The translations under genes were made by a program, and so were the position numbers. Source: Chaetoceros tenuissimus (Eukaryota; Bacillariophyta; Thalassiosirophyceae; Chaetocerotales; Chaetocerotaceae). Taken from it: a DNA stretch of 64,000 nt. This document shows positions 10,631 through 20,587 of the stretch, piece after piece. Under the pieces are notes generated by a model. The model saw nothing but the letters and a program-made list of their open reading frames with translations. It was not told the DNA's origin and did no database searches. The stretch is from positions 2,914,001 through 2,978,000 of the forward strand of contig BLLK01000047.1 in NCBI GenBank assembly GCA_021927905.1. The letters run 5' to 3'. Each line of letters opens with the position of its first letter. Position 1 is the first letter of the stretch.

Positions 10631-10806
10631 TTTACCGCTGTTGGATAGTATCTTGTACAGTAGGTAGCTTTTAGATCTCGCAATTGTATCAGCGTTTCCT
10701 TCAGTTTTTTCCTTTCACAATTTTCTCCGAGTCCTTCTCCAAGAATAAGTTTTCTTCTTTTAGATGGGTATGATGAAGACGCAAATTTCGAAACTATGGC
10801 ATCCAT
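10627..10806 (-). CDS. Short upstream ORF overlapping the TPR gene start
   Basis: An ATG at 10806 opens a 59-codon frame whose TGA shares two bases with the ATG of the TPR gene (the arrangement ATGA). The peptide is basic and soluble-looking (YPSKRRKLILGEG, then RKKLKETLIQLRDLKATYC). It could be an upstream ORF with termination-reinitiation, a tiny separate protein, or chance. The composition is more protein-like than most short frames here, but no family is recognised. Confidence 0.3.
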   Translation of the reverse strand: MDAIVSKFASSSYPSKRRKLILGEGLGENCERKKLKETLIQLRDLKATYCTRYYPTAVK

Positions 10807-11445
10807 CAACTTTGATGGCTGAATTATTCAATACTAAAATAAACATCACATGCATCCGGGGAGTAAAACGCGTGTAACCGCCGATTGCCAGATGCATTCG
10901 CATCATCCCCCACACCTTCATGGTAAAGTAGACAGACCATGGGCCAGAATAGAAAAACGAAAACTAAAACGTTTCTCTTTGTTTCCTCAAGTTCAAGTAT
11001 TGAATGCCAATCTTTAACAAATAAATTTTGAAATTAAAATAATATATAATCATAGAAATTAGGTTTCTAGAAAAAAGATACAATTTCAGACAGCATACTT
11101 AAAACGAAGAAGCGTACTTCTGACACTACATAAAATAAACGTATTCACATATACAATGCTTCATGTCTCGGTTTTGACATATGAAAGGAATAATAGTTTC
11201 CATGGAATGAACGCAATCTACTTTAAAATTTGATGATAAGTTCAGCTTACCTATCTACGAATGATCAGCTTAAAATTGTTACATTTAGAATTATGACAGT
11301 CAAATGGCGGTTAAAAATCAATACAAACCACGACTCGACTCAACGTCCCTTTTCCCTCTTTCAAAAAAATTTCCATTCCAGGAATAAACAACAAAGAGAA
11401 AGTGTACAATTCATACTTTGAAATAGTTCTGTATCATCATTTGCC
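10807..11445. promoter_or_regulatory. Divergent intergenic region between TPR gene and Sec6
   Basis: A 639-base spacer with promoters for two divergent genes. The part near 10850-10950 is richer in G and C (ccggggagtaaaacgcgtgtaa) than its surroundings; the rest is A/T rich with poly-A tracts. No RNA gene or repeat was identified. Confidence 0.35.
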
Positions 11446-13361
11446 ATGTCGCCTCAAACAGGTATAATAGAGACAGTGAAGATCTATGATCTTGGTGGAA
11501 ACTCGAGTCATGGCCAGTGGGAGCGTATTCAACTTGAAACACAAGACACTTTCTTGGCCTCCTTAGAGAAGGCTGCAGATGAATCGAATGAAGGTGACTC
11601 ATTCAAACTTCAATTCATATCAATACTAAGCGTAGCGACACAACTTCTTTGTCAAATCGAAAATGATAGAACCTTCAATAGTTTGAGGAAGAAATCGTCC
11701 TCCTCAAAGATTACTCATCAAACTATGCACAAAGCTTCACATGATCAGATAGAAATGTTTATGAAGGCATGCAGCTACTCTTATACATCATTATCAAGGA
11801 TTTTACAACTGATTGGAGGCTTTGATGGAAACAATATCGACGAAATGAGCATGCAGCAGCTACTAGATGTCATTTCCTATTGCAAATTCTACCGTTCAAC
11901 AATTGAAAATTTATATCCAAAACTTCAATTATTTGATGATGCAAATGATCAGATTGTTCAAAAACCACATTTGAATGATTTGCCTGAAATTTTTGATTCC
12001 AGTACAATAAATGAAGACAGAGATATAGATGGGAGCATATTGTTTGATGGTCTTTTCTGGGTATGCCTCTGTTCTTTAGAAATTAGACGGCTTTGTCAAG
12101 ATGAAGTCCTGATTCGTACCAGAGAAGATACAGACACATGGTTGAAGAAAGTTTACAGTACCAAAAGAGACATTCGGCAAACCATGCAAAATACCTTGAT
12201 TACAAGTCTATGCGAAGATGTCTTTTCTTTGGCGTTATTACACTTGGAAACATTGAGAGAACAAATTGGTGAAGATATCCCAGAACTACACGTCATGCTC
12301 ATTTGCCTGGTTCTTTCAAGAATGCGTCATCAACAGATAGAATTTAGATTTAGGAACGAAAAAAAGTCAATAGAAGCATATTGTGCAGCAGCAAATGATT
12401 ATTATCGAATGAGTCAAAAAGTTGAGGATCTACAGAGTGAAATCATATCTTCACCATCTGTCAAATTTTCAAGGCAGTTACAGTCTACAATATCGGAAGC
12501 TTGTGATGCTCTTGCGGCTGGGTATATGTCAGAAGCTGCGTATACAGTATCACTGACAACTAGAAATGTTTTGGAACCGATTGAAGCAAACATCACTCCA
12601 AAATTATTTAGAAGGGAGTGGGAGAAGAATCTGACGCACAATGACCTAGCCAGGCAAATAACTACAACACTGGTGAGTGAAATTCAGTTTGAATTTTTTA
12701 ACCATTCTCGAGCTTGTACGTTTCTCACACTCTCACTTTTGAACACCACCTTTTGTAGGAAGATTTTCTTTCAGATATGAATACTTTTTTTTGTAATAAA
12801 TACTTGCTTCAGAAATTTCTGGCTTCACTTTCAAGAGCAATTTCAACATACTACATGATTACGTTTTTATCATTGGCGGAAACGAAAAAGATCAAGTCAT
12901 CCGTCTTCCAAGACACAGCAGTAGCTATCAAGAGAATGAAAGATGACATCAGTATATTAAAGAATTTTCTCCTTCAGTTTAAATCGACTCTACCAACTCT
13001 GAAAAGAATTGTGGAAAGAGATTTTCTTCCACTGATAAGTATCACTGAATTTGCAGGGAATATTCAAAATGGATTGAATGGAAGCGTGTGCAAAGACTTT
13101 GCAATGTTGTTATGTGCACGTCTACAAAGTGTAGCATTGACCAAAGTTGTAATTGGCGATGTGATTCGTATCATTCGAGCAAATGATGAAAAGAAGGGCA
13201 TGAAATTGATCCACGAAATACATGACCGTCTTCTCCAAATTTCGACCGAAGCTAGGAAGTGCAAACAAAATAAAGATGAAATATTTTGCTTGGAGTTGAA
13301 CTCGGCCAATGCGTTGAAGAAAATGTACAAAAAGTCGAGAAGAAAGAGATACGATGTATGA
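11446..13361 (+). CDS. SEC6: Exocyst complex component Sec6-like
   Basis: Two exons, 11446-12672 and 12759-13361, join in phase 0 (GTGAGT donor, TTTTGTAG acceptor) to give 609 residues; intron read-through meets a stop. The C-terminal half follows the Sec6/EXOC3 pattern. A segment LFRREWEKN is followed after the splice by EDFLSDMNTFFCNKYLLQKF, corresponding to the VEDYFxDF region. A helix of the VVVEYLRAVM type reads ASLSRAISTYYM, and the end reads VVIGDVIRIIRANDEKKGMK, corresponding to the LLxLRGDxSRDxKQ terminal helix of EXOC3. Sec6 is a core exocyst rod subunit that also binds SNARE proteins. It is shorter than fungal or animal Sec6 (~750-800), mainly at the N-terminus. No catalytic motif is expected. 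It could instead be another CATCHR-family tether, but the terminal match favours Sec6. Confidence 0.62.
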
Positions 13362-13411
13362 TGTAAAACAATTTTTAATAATAGGTCTAGTTTATAATTA
13401 TGTACACAATT

Positions 13412-16400
13412 CTAACGACTTGTTTTACTCAGAAAACTTGACTGAGATGACCGCCTACTACTAGTAGTCACTTTACTTGCGAAGAGATGTGCTCCACCAT
13501 CGGATTCGATCGCATTTTCATCTCGCCTTATGTTTTGTTCAATGTCTTCTATAACAACCTGCAAACATTTTAATTCATCATTTGCGTGTCTTTCCTCCTG
13601 AAGTACCCACTCATTTATTATGGATAATGAGTTGTTAGAGAGAAATTCCTTGAGACGCTGGAAACGTCTTGTCGCCAGCTGTTCCAATTCCACTTTGAGT
13701 GTCTTACTTCCAAGATGTCTTTCCTTCGCCTGTTTTACCAACGTATGTGAGACTGAGTCGCCAATAAGTTCCAGCTTCTCTTTCAATTCTACCACAAGCA
13801 AAGTCAAACGTTTCTTTGTTGCAATATTGATGGCAGTGGTTATGTCCGTCTTCTTCTCCCAATCCGCGACTGCAATCGCTCTCTGATTTGAGTAATATTT
13901 TTCTACGAAGTCTGCTACTCTATGCATCCAGACATAGCTTTCCAACTCTTCAATTAGTATTTCGTAGGAGTTTACACGCGACTTGAGTCTGTCAATAAAG
14001 TCTTGACATTCATTATGACGCAAGTTGTGGTATCTGAAAGCAGAAACACCACAATTCGACTCTCCATGTTCTGATCTTTTTTTAAGCCACCCTGCACTAT
14101 CATTTACATCTATTCTCATTCTTGCTATGATGTATTCGTATTCTGGATCAAGTTGGCCTTGCTCGCATGTGCAACTGAAAACCGTGGCTAATCTGGAAAG
14201 GAAATTACCACGCATGTCTTCCATTGTTATGTCATTCTTTGGGGACTAAATGGGAATAACAGTTAGAGATGTTATGGGCGCATCTTATATACTTCTCTTT
14301 CTCACTTACCTTCTTCAAAACTTGGTCTATCATCTCCAACGCCTCTAAACAGCGCATTACACTCTCACGAAGAGCTGTTGTAACCTTCGAGACCATTCGA
14401 ACATTCTTTGAAAGGCCTTTATCATCAAACTCAAAATTACGCATTCCCGAGGCCTCAACTAGTAAATCAGAGAATTCAGAGTTCCAACGACCCGTTCTTT
14501 GCTTCAGAGTGTTCATAAGAGATTCCATTATGGGAGAGTGAGAGAGACCACCGTCATCAGTTGTCAAAGTCTCGCTATCTTCTTCAGACAGAGTGCTTGT
14601 CTCCGAACCTAAACTCTGAGCATATCGCTTGTAAACAAATTTCTTTTTGAGTCCAAGTTCCATTATCAATTTGACCAATTGCATTTCTTTCTCATTGTCA
14701 GCCTTAATTTCTTCAATCCTCGCCTTCTTATTCGATACATTATTTTCCAATTTCGATCTTAGTTGAGAAGTCGAGTCAAGGAGAAGAGAAATTTGACCAG
14801 ATTCCATTTTAAAGTACTTCCAACTCATTCTCGACACACGAATTTTCATAACCTTGCACAATTGCATTAGAGCTGCACTCAAATTCTTTTCATTCATTTG
14901 TAGACGCTTTTCCATTATAAAATGATGATCCTCAGCTCGCTGATGGTCTAAGAACATTTCATTGTCATTTCCATTGATGAAGTTCATTGGAGAAAAAGAT
15001 TTCAATTGAGACTTCCAGGTGCTTTCACTCTTCATTTCGAGAACACGTTGAGAGCTTTCGGCATATTGTATCAAAGAAGGGTCAACAGAGCAAAAATCAG
15101 TGTAGTAAGCATCAAGCATTCCACTCAATACCTTGAGACTTGGTACGCTTCTATCCACTTTCTGCCGCGCTAAAATACGAAGACTATCATCGACCTTGGT
15201 TCTTCCAATTTTTCCTGTTTTGGATACCTCGCCTATTGGGGTCATTTCAATGTCTCTCTCAGAAGCATAGATCATTGACAGAGAGATCGCTAATCTCTTC
15301 CATGCTGCACTGAGAAGCACCTCACGATCTAAAAGAGTCCTCAAGTCATACATTGCTCTTAAGGTATTCTCACGCTGGGCGTTAATATAGAATCTTTGTG
15401 CTCTCATTTCCTCAGATTGAATTTTACTTCTCCATATTTCTGCTTGTTCTCTCTCGTGCTGTATTTTAGCTTGACGACTTTTGTTCATGTCATCACTACT
15501 CAAATTCCCACTTGATATTTTCTCTTCATCTTCAACAATCCCAAGACATTGCAGGTTCGCCTTGACAAGGTTTGCTAGCTTCGATTGAAGGTCGTCCTCA
15601 CCGACATCATCAAAATTCAGAGCTTTCTTCAATTCATCTAGAGACCATTTTGAATTCTGAAACTCAGATTTCTTGAGCAGTTTGAGTGTAGGCGAAGGCA
15701 AAGGGTCTGAATTCATATAGAGGAAAGACTCCATAGATTCCGAGTTTATAATATTCTCGTACTTGTTTTCCAATATAAATTCGCCCTTTCCTCGAACAGA
15801 ATTCAGAACATCAGAAAGCCAGTTTTCCAAAAGTTTGGCATCAATTGGATCTTCTGATTGAATAGCATCTCGAACTAAGTCTGAAGATATTTTCACTGGA
15901 TCCCACTCACTGAGACTAAATTCTTCTTCAGACGATGTGTGGTCTATCCAGGTTGCACCGTTTGTGAGTGTCAGAGAAAGTAATGGCAAAATAAGTGATC
16001 CATGATACTCCTCCTGTAGAGCTTCTTCTAACCACACGAAATCTTCCAAAGTTCTATCAATGTTTGCTGTTACGAAAGATGAATCAACATCTTCTTTATG
16101 AACCATGATATTATAGCTACACATTTTTTTATCTTGATCGTAGCCATTAGTTGAAACTTGTACAACCCACTTCTTCGCTAAATCAGAAGGCAACGAAGTA
16201 CGCCCAAATGGTCTTGATAATGCTGCACGAGTTGTAACCATGAGATCCTTCCTTTTGACATCATGATCACCACCTGCATATTTGTAGTCATTAGAGCAGT
16301 CATGTTGAGAGTCGTAATTTTCCATAACATCTACACGAACTGAAAATTGTTTTGCAATATTTGTGTTCCCCATATCATCGGCCATTGAGCTTTTCTGTAC

Positions 16401-17012
16401 TTCCCCTGTGCAGAAATTACTGAAAACATTACGTAAGGCGGTACAATTATATTCTGGAGCAGTCTCTGCTTCTGTTGTTATTCGGGTTTGTAACTCATCT
16501 GCAACACTGCTTTTAACACTCTCTTCATTATTTGATGATGTTTGTGTACTTTCTTCCGATCCTCCTGTTGTTACAGCATTAATTCTTTCCTGTATGCTTC
16601 CATCACCTTTGGCTTGCACCACATCATGAGAAGTGACACCATAAAAGTCGAAATAGGGCTCATATTCAGCCGTGGTATCTGGAGAAGGCATAGCCTCTAC
16701 TGAGCCTGACTTCCAAGCCTGTAGATCTGATTGAGAGACAGGCAAGTCATGTTCGGCTACATCAACTTCATTCAAACGGTTTTCCTTGTTGGAAGAGGAA
16801 GCATACTTTGAATTCTTTTTCCTACCAAACCTGCTATTAGATTTTTTCTTCGTCTCTTTCATTTGTTTCGTTGATGGTGCTCTTTTAATCAGATCCGAAT
16901 TACTGCTATGGCTATCATCCACGCCATAACTAGTTACTTGACTTGATAGCGGTACCTTCTTCTTAGGTTTGAATAACCTACCGAGAGGACCACGCTTACT
17001 TTTCGAACTCAT
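13412..17012 (-). CDS. Large PX-BAR sorting nexin
   Basis: Two exons: 17012-14310 and 14245-13412, phase 0, with a GTAAGTGAG donor and CATTTAG acceptor around a 64-base intron; together 1178 residues. The start is the ATG at 17012 (MSSKSKRGPLGRLF). Residues 1-280 are basic then low complexity. Residues ~280-435 form a PX domain (KKWVVQVSTNG..., RTLEDFVWLEEALQEEY, ILPLL). Residues ~550-1150 are long helices compatible with a BAR dimer (MESGQISLLLDSTSQLRSKL, and in the second exon FVEKYYSNQRAIAVADWEKK). PX domains bind phosphoinositides and PX-BAR nexins such as SNX1/2/Vps5 shape endosomal tubules. The protein is about twice the size of SNX1. The classical PX basic RRYSDF loop is not evident, so lipid binding may be altered. 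Confidence 0.72.
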
Positions 17013-17423
17013 GTTGATCTTTCGATGGAACAGTGGAATCAATACCAATCACGCAGAGTTCCTTTGTGTAAAGTGCTACTTGGAAGATTCCTAGTATAAA
17101 AGTAGTGATGGAAATAAGAAGTTGGCGTGGTTTTGCGCGTTGTTGTTTGTGCTTCTCTTCATAATTTGCATCTTGTATCGGTATTTGGCGCTCTTTGGTG
17201 CTTGAATTATACGAATCACGCATGTTCAAGTCTCAAAAGACTAAACACAAGAGATTGAGTTCTTTTTTCAAAGAAGGTGTCATATACTAAATTAGTAATA
17301 AACAAACTATGACGACACCCTACAAACAACTTCGTAGAACATCGCACCATACCATGGTACCATTTCCTGATTGACTTCGTAACTTGAATTATACACAATA
17401 ATTACAGAAGTATATATTTTTTC
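17013..17423. promoter_or_regulatory. Divergent intergenic region
   Basis: A 411-base spacer between the sorting nexin and KH genes, divergently transcribed. It includes the palindromic ccatggtaccat-like sequence near 17349-17362 (accatggt followed by accat). No other element was recognised. Confidence 0.35.
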
Positions 17424-18284
17424 ATGAGCTATTCAACTAGAGGTAGTGGCGGCGGTGGTGGGTTTGGTGGTTTCCCCTATAGGAGTTCACATCAACAAGG
17501 AAACGATCATCCAAATAATAACAATAACGGAGGAAGAGGTCGTCGACGAAATATTAGACCGCAAAAGGGAAAGGCGCAGCAGAGGAGAGAACGTGGGGGT
17601 CCACTCATATTTTCAGTTAGACTAGATGTTTTGATTGATGACTATCCTCTCATTATTGGCAAAGGAGGCAAGACTGTGGAGGGCATTAGCGATCGCACAA
17701 AATGTTTAATTGATGTTCCTCGGCGTAACAATCGTAGACAAGTAAATGCCGAGAATAATGAATTAAACAGTGTGAGTAGGAGTGACGAAAGGGAAGTAGA
17801 GAACAAGGGCCGAGTTACAATAAGATCATCATGTATCGAATATTTATTGAACGGTTGCTTGGAGATCAGTTTGATTCTAAGTCGTGATGTTGAGTACTAT
17901 ATGTACATTCATAACAAAAAGTGGACAAAAGGCACCTTAAAGTATCAACCATATGCCATGGTTGATAAAGGTGAAAACTTGAGTGAACTGGGTTGCTTTG
18001 GTGGCCTCTTCATGTCTGTAGATTCTATTTTAGAAGGTGATGCGAATGAGAACAAAATGAGTGCGTACATAATTTATTCAACATTAACTAAAGATGAGAT
18101 GGAAATACTGATTGACAATCAAAGATTTGTGGATAAAACACTACAGGCTTTAACATATATCGTTGAAAGATTTCCGAAAGAAGAAACATCTTTTACAACT
18201 GTAACCTTCATCTATGGTACTGACGAGCAGAAACCACTGTCCTTGTACAAAAATGTGTGTGAGAACTTGACATCTTCTTCATGA
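17424..18284 (+). CDS. KH-domain RNA-binding protein with Gly/Arg-rich N-terminus
   Basis: A single exon of 286 residues. The first ~55 residues are Gly, Arg and Asn rich (GSGGGGGFGGF, then NNNNGGRGRRRN), typical of RGG-type disordered RNA-binding tails. Residues ~60-110 contain a KH core with the GXXG loop in PLIIGKGGKTVEGISDRTKC, the loop that grips single-stranded RNA. The KH core is interrupted by an Asn/Arg-rich insert before its last strand (GRVTIRSS). The remaining ~150 residues are a folded domain without a recognised family. Probable role: mRNA binding in nucleus or cytoplasm; target unknown. Its 3' end lies 126 bases from the convergent receptor gene. Confidence 0.75.
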   Translation: MSYSTRGSGGGGGFGGFPYRSSHQQGNDHPNNNNNGGRGRRRNIRPQKGKAQQRRERGGPLIFSVRLDVLIDDYPLIIGKGGKTVEGISDRTKCLIDVPRRNNRRQVNAENNELNSVSRSDEREVENKGRVTIRSSCIEYLLNGCLEISLILSRDVEYYMYIHNKKWTKGTLKYQPYAMVDKGENLSELGCFGGLFMSVDSILEGDANENKMSAYIIYSTLTKDEMEILIDNQRFVDKTLQALTYIVERFPKEETSFTTVTFIYGTDEQKPLSLYKNVCENLTSSS

Positions 18285-18410
18285 TCACATGTACTCGTAT
18301 TGCCTTAGTCATAGCTACTTTTAATTCAATGTACAAGTACTTGCATTATAAAATGATTTTATTTCAATGTTGTCTCTTCATTTTTGGATTTAATCATGGC
18401 GACCAAATCA

Positions 18411-19790
18411 TCAAGCGGATATTTGCGATGATTCATCTTCCTTGATAGATTCAGCGTAGGAGACAACATTGTCTTCGTGAAATTCATCAAGTTGTATGCT
18501 CTCTCCCTCTCCTAGACCATAGGATAGGTCAATATCAGAACCTTTTTCAGGTCCATTTGATAAACCCTCATTACTCGAAAATTTTCGAATCTTGCGTTTT
18601 GTTCTAGTTACTGGATTTGCAGCGTAGAAATGTCTCAACAGAGAATCATTACTAATGATATCTTCACCCAGTAGTTGTTTCACACCTCTCTCGTATGCGG
18701 AATTATCGGCAACATTTTTCATCTCGCCAGATTGTGCCTGGGAATCACCGTTAACCATATCTTCAGAAGAATATATGTCAATTTCCTTCGGGCATTCTCC
18801 ACCAGAGAAAATTACTACCAGGAGCAAAATTACGTATGGTTCATCTGCTATTTCAGGAAACGTGCGCTTCACCTTCTGTATCTTTGGCCGTGTATAGACC
18901 AAAATGTTTAACGCACCTCCGAGAGGAGTAGCAATGCTTGGAAGCCAGAAGAGCCAATCTGGTCGAGTCATACCCATTGCTTTCGATCCAAAGACTATAA
19001 TAGGTGGTATATATACCATGATGAATACGGAAATGTATAGACCTGATTGGACAAAGGACTCGAACGTAAGCGATCTAGACTCTTTCTTCTCTTCTTCAGA
19101 TTCTTTTCGAGTTCGAAAGCAACATCCACAAAAGTACTTCATGATTTCTCCGCAGAAGCTATAGTTGTCGACATATCCATTATTTGATTGTGCTGCCTTT
19201 TCTAAGCGCATCATTTTCTCTGCTCCGTATACATGATAAGTAAGTCGAGCAAAGTTGGATACGATCAAAATGAAAGCGGTGAGAATCGTCGCAGCAGTTG
19301 TGAAGAGGGCATCAGAATTTGCGTTCTCGCCGCGAATGCATTCTATCTCGTCGTTTATGGAGCAATCAATTGGATTATCGATCATGGCACAGAAATCTCC
19401 TGTCTCGACAGGATTAAAGTCTCCGCGAGCAAGGGCAAAGCAGTAAGGAACCAGTGCAACAACCCAAATAATACCATGCATGACTTTCTCATATCTCTTG
19501 GCAAAGTCACCTGGTTTAACTTTATCCTTGACCCTTTTCATGAAGTAAAAGCTAAGAGCTACTGTGTAGAGTTGATTTACTGCAAATCCACAGTGGGCGA
19601 GGAAGCCTACTGCATCACAGCTGTTGATATTTCCCTTTGCCCAAATTGCACTTGGAGCATCAGTCGGCATTAGATGTGGTCCTAACAAGAAAGCAATTGA
19701 AAATATAATGTCTCCAACGCTAAGGAAAAAAATAATTCTGCTGTACGGAGACTGAAGGCCGTCAACTGCATACAGGATCATGAAGACCAT
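18411..19790 (-). CDS. Seven-transmembrane receptor-like protein (GPCR-type)
   Basis: 459 residues from the ATG at 19790. About seven hydrophobic segments are present, with a conserved-looking extracellular Cys pair, a third intracellular loop that is Cys/Arg/Glu rich (CGCCFRTRKESEEEKKE), and a last segment GGALNILVYTRPKIQKVK. The end of that segment resembles the TM7 end of cAMP-receptor or secretin-like GPCRs. A long acidic, Ser-rich cytoplasmic tail follows (phosphorylation and arrestin-type regulation are possible, not shown). The ATG falls inside what looks like TM1: in-frame sequence upstream continues hydrophobic (SISLLFSGT) back to 19817, where a TTCTAG acceptor-like site stands. A short first exon upstream, for example 19908-19940 with a weak GTAATG donor, would restore a full TM1. 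Ligand unknown. Confidence 0.75.
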   Translation of the reverse strand: MVFMILYAVDGLQSPYSRIIFFLSVGDIIFSIAFLLGPHLMPTDAPSAIWAKGNINSCDAVGFLAHCGFAVNQLYTVALSFYFMKRVKDKVKPGDFAKRYEKVMHGIIWVVALVPYCFALARGDFNPVETGDFCAMIDNPIDCSINDEIECIRGENANSDALFTTAATILTAFILIVSNFARLTYHVYGAEKMMRLEKAAQSNNGYVDNYSFCGEIMKYFCGCCFRTRKESEEEKKESRSLTFESFVQSGLYISVFIMVYIPPIIVFGSKAMGMTRPDWLFWLPSIATPLGGALNILVYTRPKIQKVKRTFPEIADEPYVILLLVVIFSGGECPKEIDIYSSEDMVNGDSQAQSGEMKNVADNSAYERGVKQLLGEDIISNDSLLRHFYAANPVTRTKRKIRKFSSNEGLSNGPEKGSDIDLSYGLGEGESIQLDEFHEDNVVSYAESIKEDESSQISA

Positions 19791-19910
19791 TGTTCCCGAG
19801 AATAGCAGCGAAATACTCTAGAACATACTGTTTTCGCAATCAGTTGGGCTTTGTATATTGTACAGCTGAAGATAGTGTGGATAAGAAAAGGTCAATTACG
19901 ACATTACTAA

Positions 19911-19968
19911 GTACGTACAGCTCCAATTACACAAAGACATCCAAAATAATGGATCCAGCTGTACGTAC
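19911..19968. repeat. Perfect 12-bp inverted repeat in a shared promoter
   Basis: The arm GTACGTACAGCT (19911-19922) recurs as its exact reverse complement AGCTGTACGTAC (19957-19968), spaced by 34 bases. It lies in the 232-base divergent spacer between the receptor gene and the TEX9-like gene, about 55 bases upstream of the latter. It could be a paired transcription-factor site or fold as a stem; both are inference. Confidence 0.6.
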
Positions 19969-20022
19969 GTAACAGAAACTTTTAGAGAAGAAGGAAACAA
20001 AACACAAGCTTTCTTACAAACA

Positions 20023-20475
20023 ATGACGACAATTGAACTTCAAACCAGTAACGTAAAGCGGAAAGATTCAAGTCAATCCAAACTTTCCGATGTTCGACGC
20101 CCTAGTGAAATGCGTCTCTTAAACCAAGTCGATGTTTTAAAAGTCGAAAACGCTCATCTCACTTCACAAGTTGAAAAATTACAGAAATCAATGAAAGAGG
20201 CGGTGAGAAGAAGTTCGGAGAGAGAAGATAGAATCAAACACGCTCTAAAAGCCGTCGATAGAGTTGCAAACAGTAAGCGACAAAAATGTTCCCCAAGAGA
20301 CAGTGACATTGTCTGTGAAGAAAACGCAAAGATAATGAAACGAATCGATGATCTTGAAAAGGAGAAGGAGATATTACTAACTGGTTTCAAGAAACAATTA
20401 CAGTTAATCAAAAATCTAAAGAAGCAAAAGGAAATACTTGAGTCCTCAGTTGAAAAATGGAAAGTCCTCAAATGA
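20023..20475 (+). CDS. TEX9-like coiled-coil protein
   Basis: A single exon of 150 residues, almost entirely charged coiled coil after residue 30. The C-terminal part reads LLTGFKKQLQLIKNLKKQK, closely like the end of the TEX9 family (a segment of the type FKKQLKLIDVLKRQK). TEX9 proteins are found in ciliated eukaryotes and in animals localise to centriolar or sperm structures. This protein is shorter than animal TEX9 (~390) and retains only the C-terminal core. If the match holds, it would be one of two cilium-associated genes in the window (with TMEM216). Coiled coils mislead, so the identity needs a profile comparison; the gene itself is likely. Confidence 0.5.
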   Translation: MTTIELQTSNVKRKDSSQSKLSDVRRPSEMRLLNQVDVLKVENAHLTSQVEKLQKSMKEAVRRSSEREDRIKHALKAVDRVANSKRQKCSPRDSDIVCEENAKIMKRIDDLEKEKEILLTGFKKQLQLIKNLKKQKEILESSVEKWKVLK

Positions 20476-20587
20476 TGAATTTGATTGGAACCTGATGTTA
20501 AAGAAATCAGTTACTATAAACGATATTGACGCACAACATTTTTAGCTAGTTGTAATTCGTGTCAGCAAATTCTTCCAAGTAAAAGAA

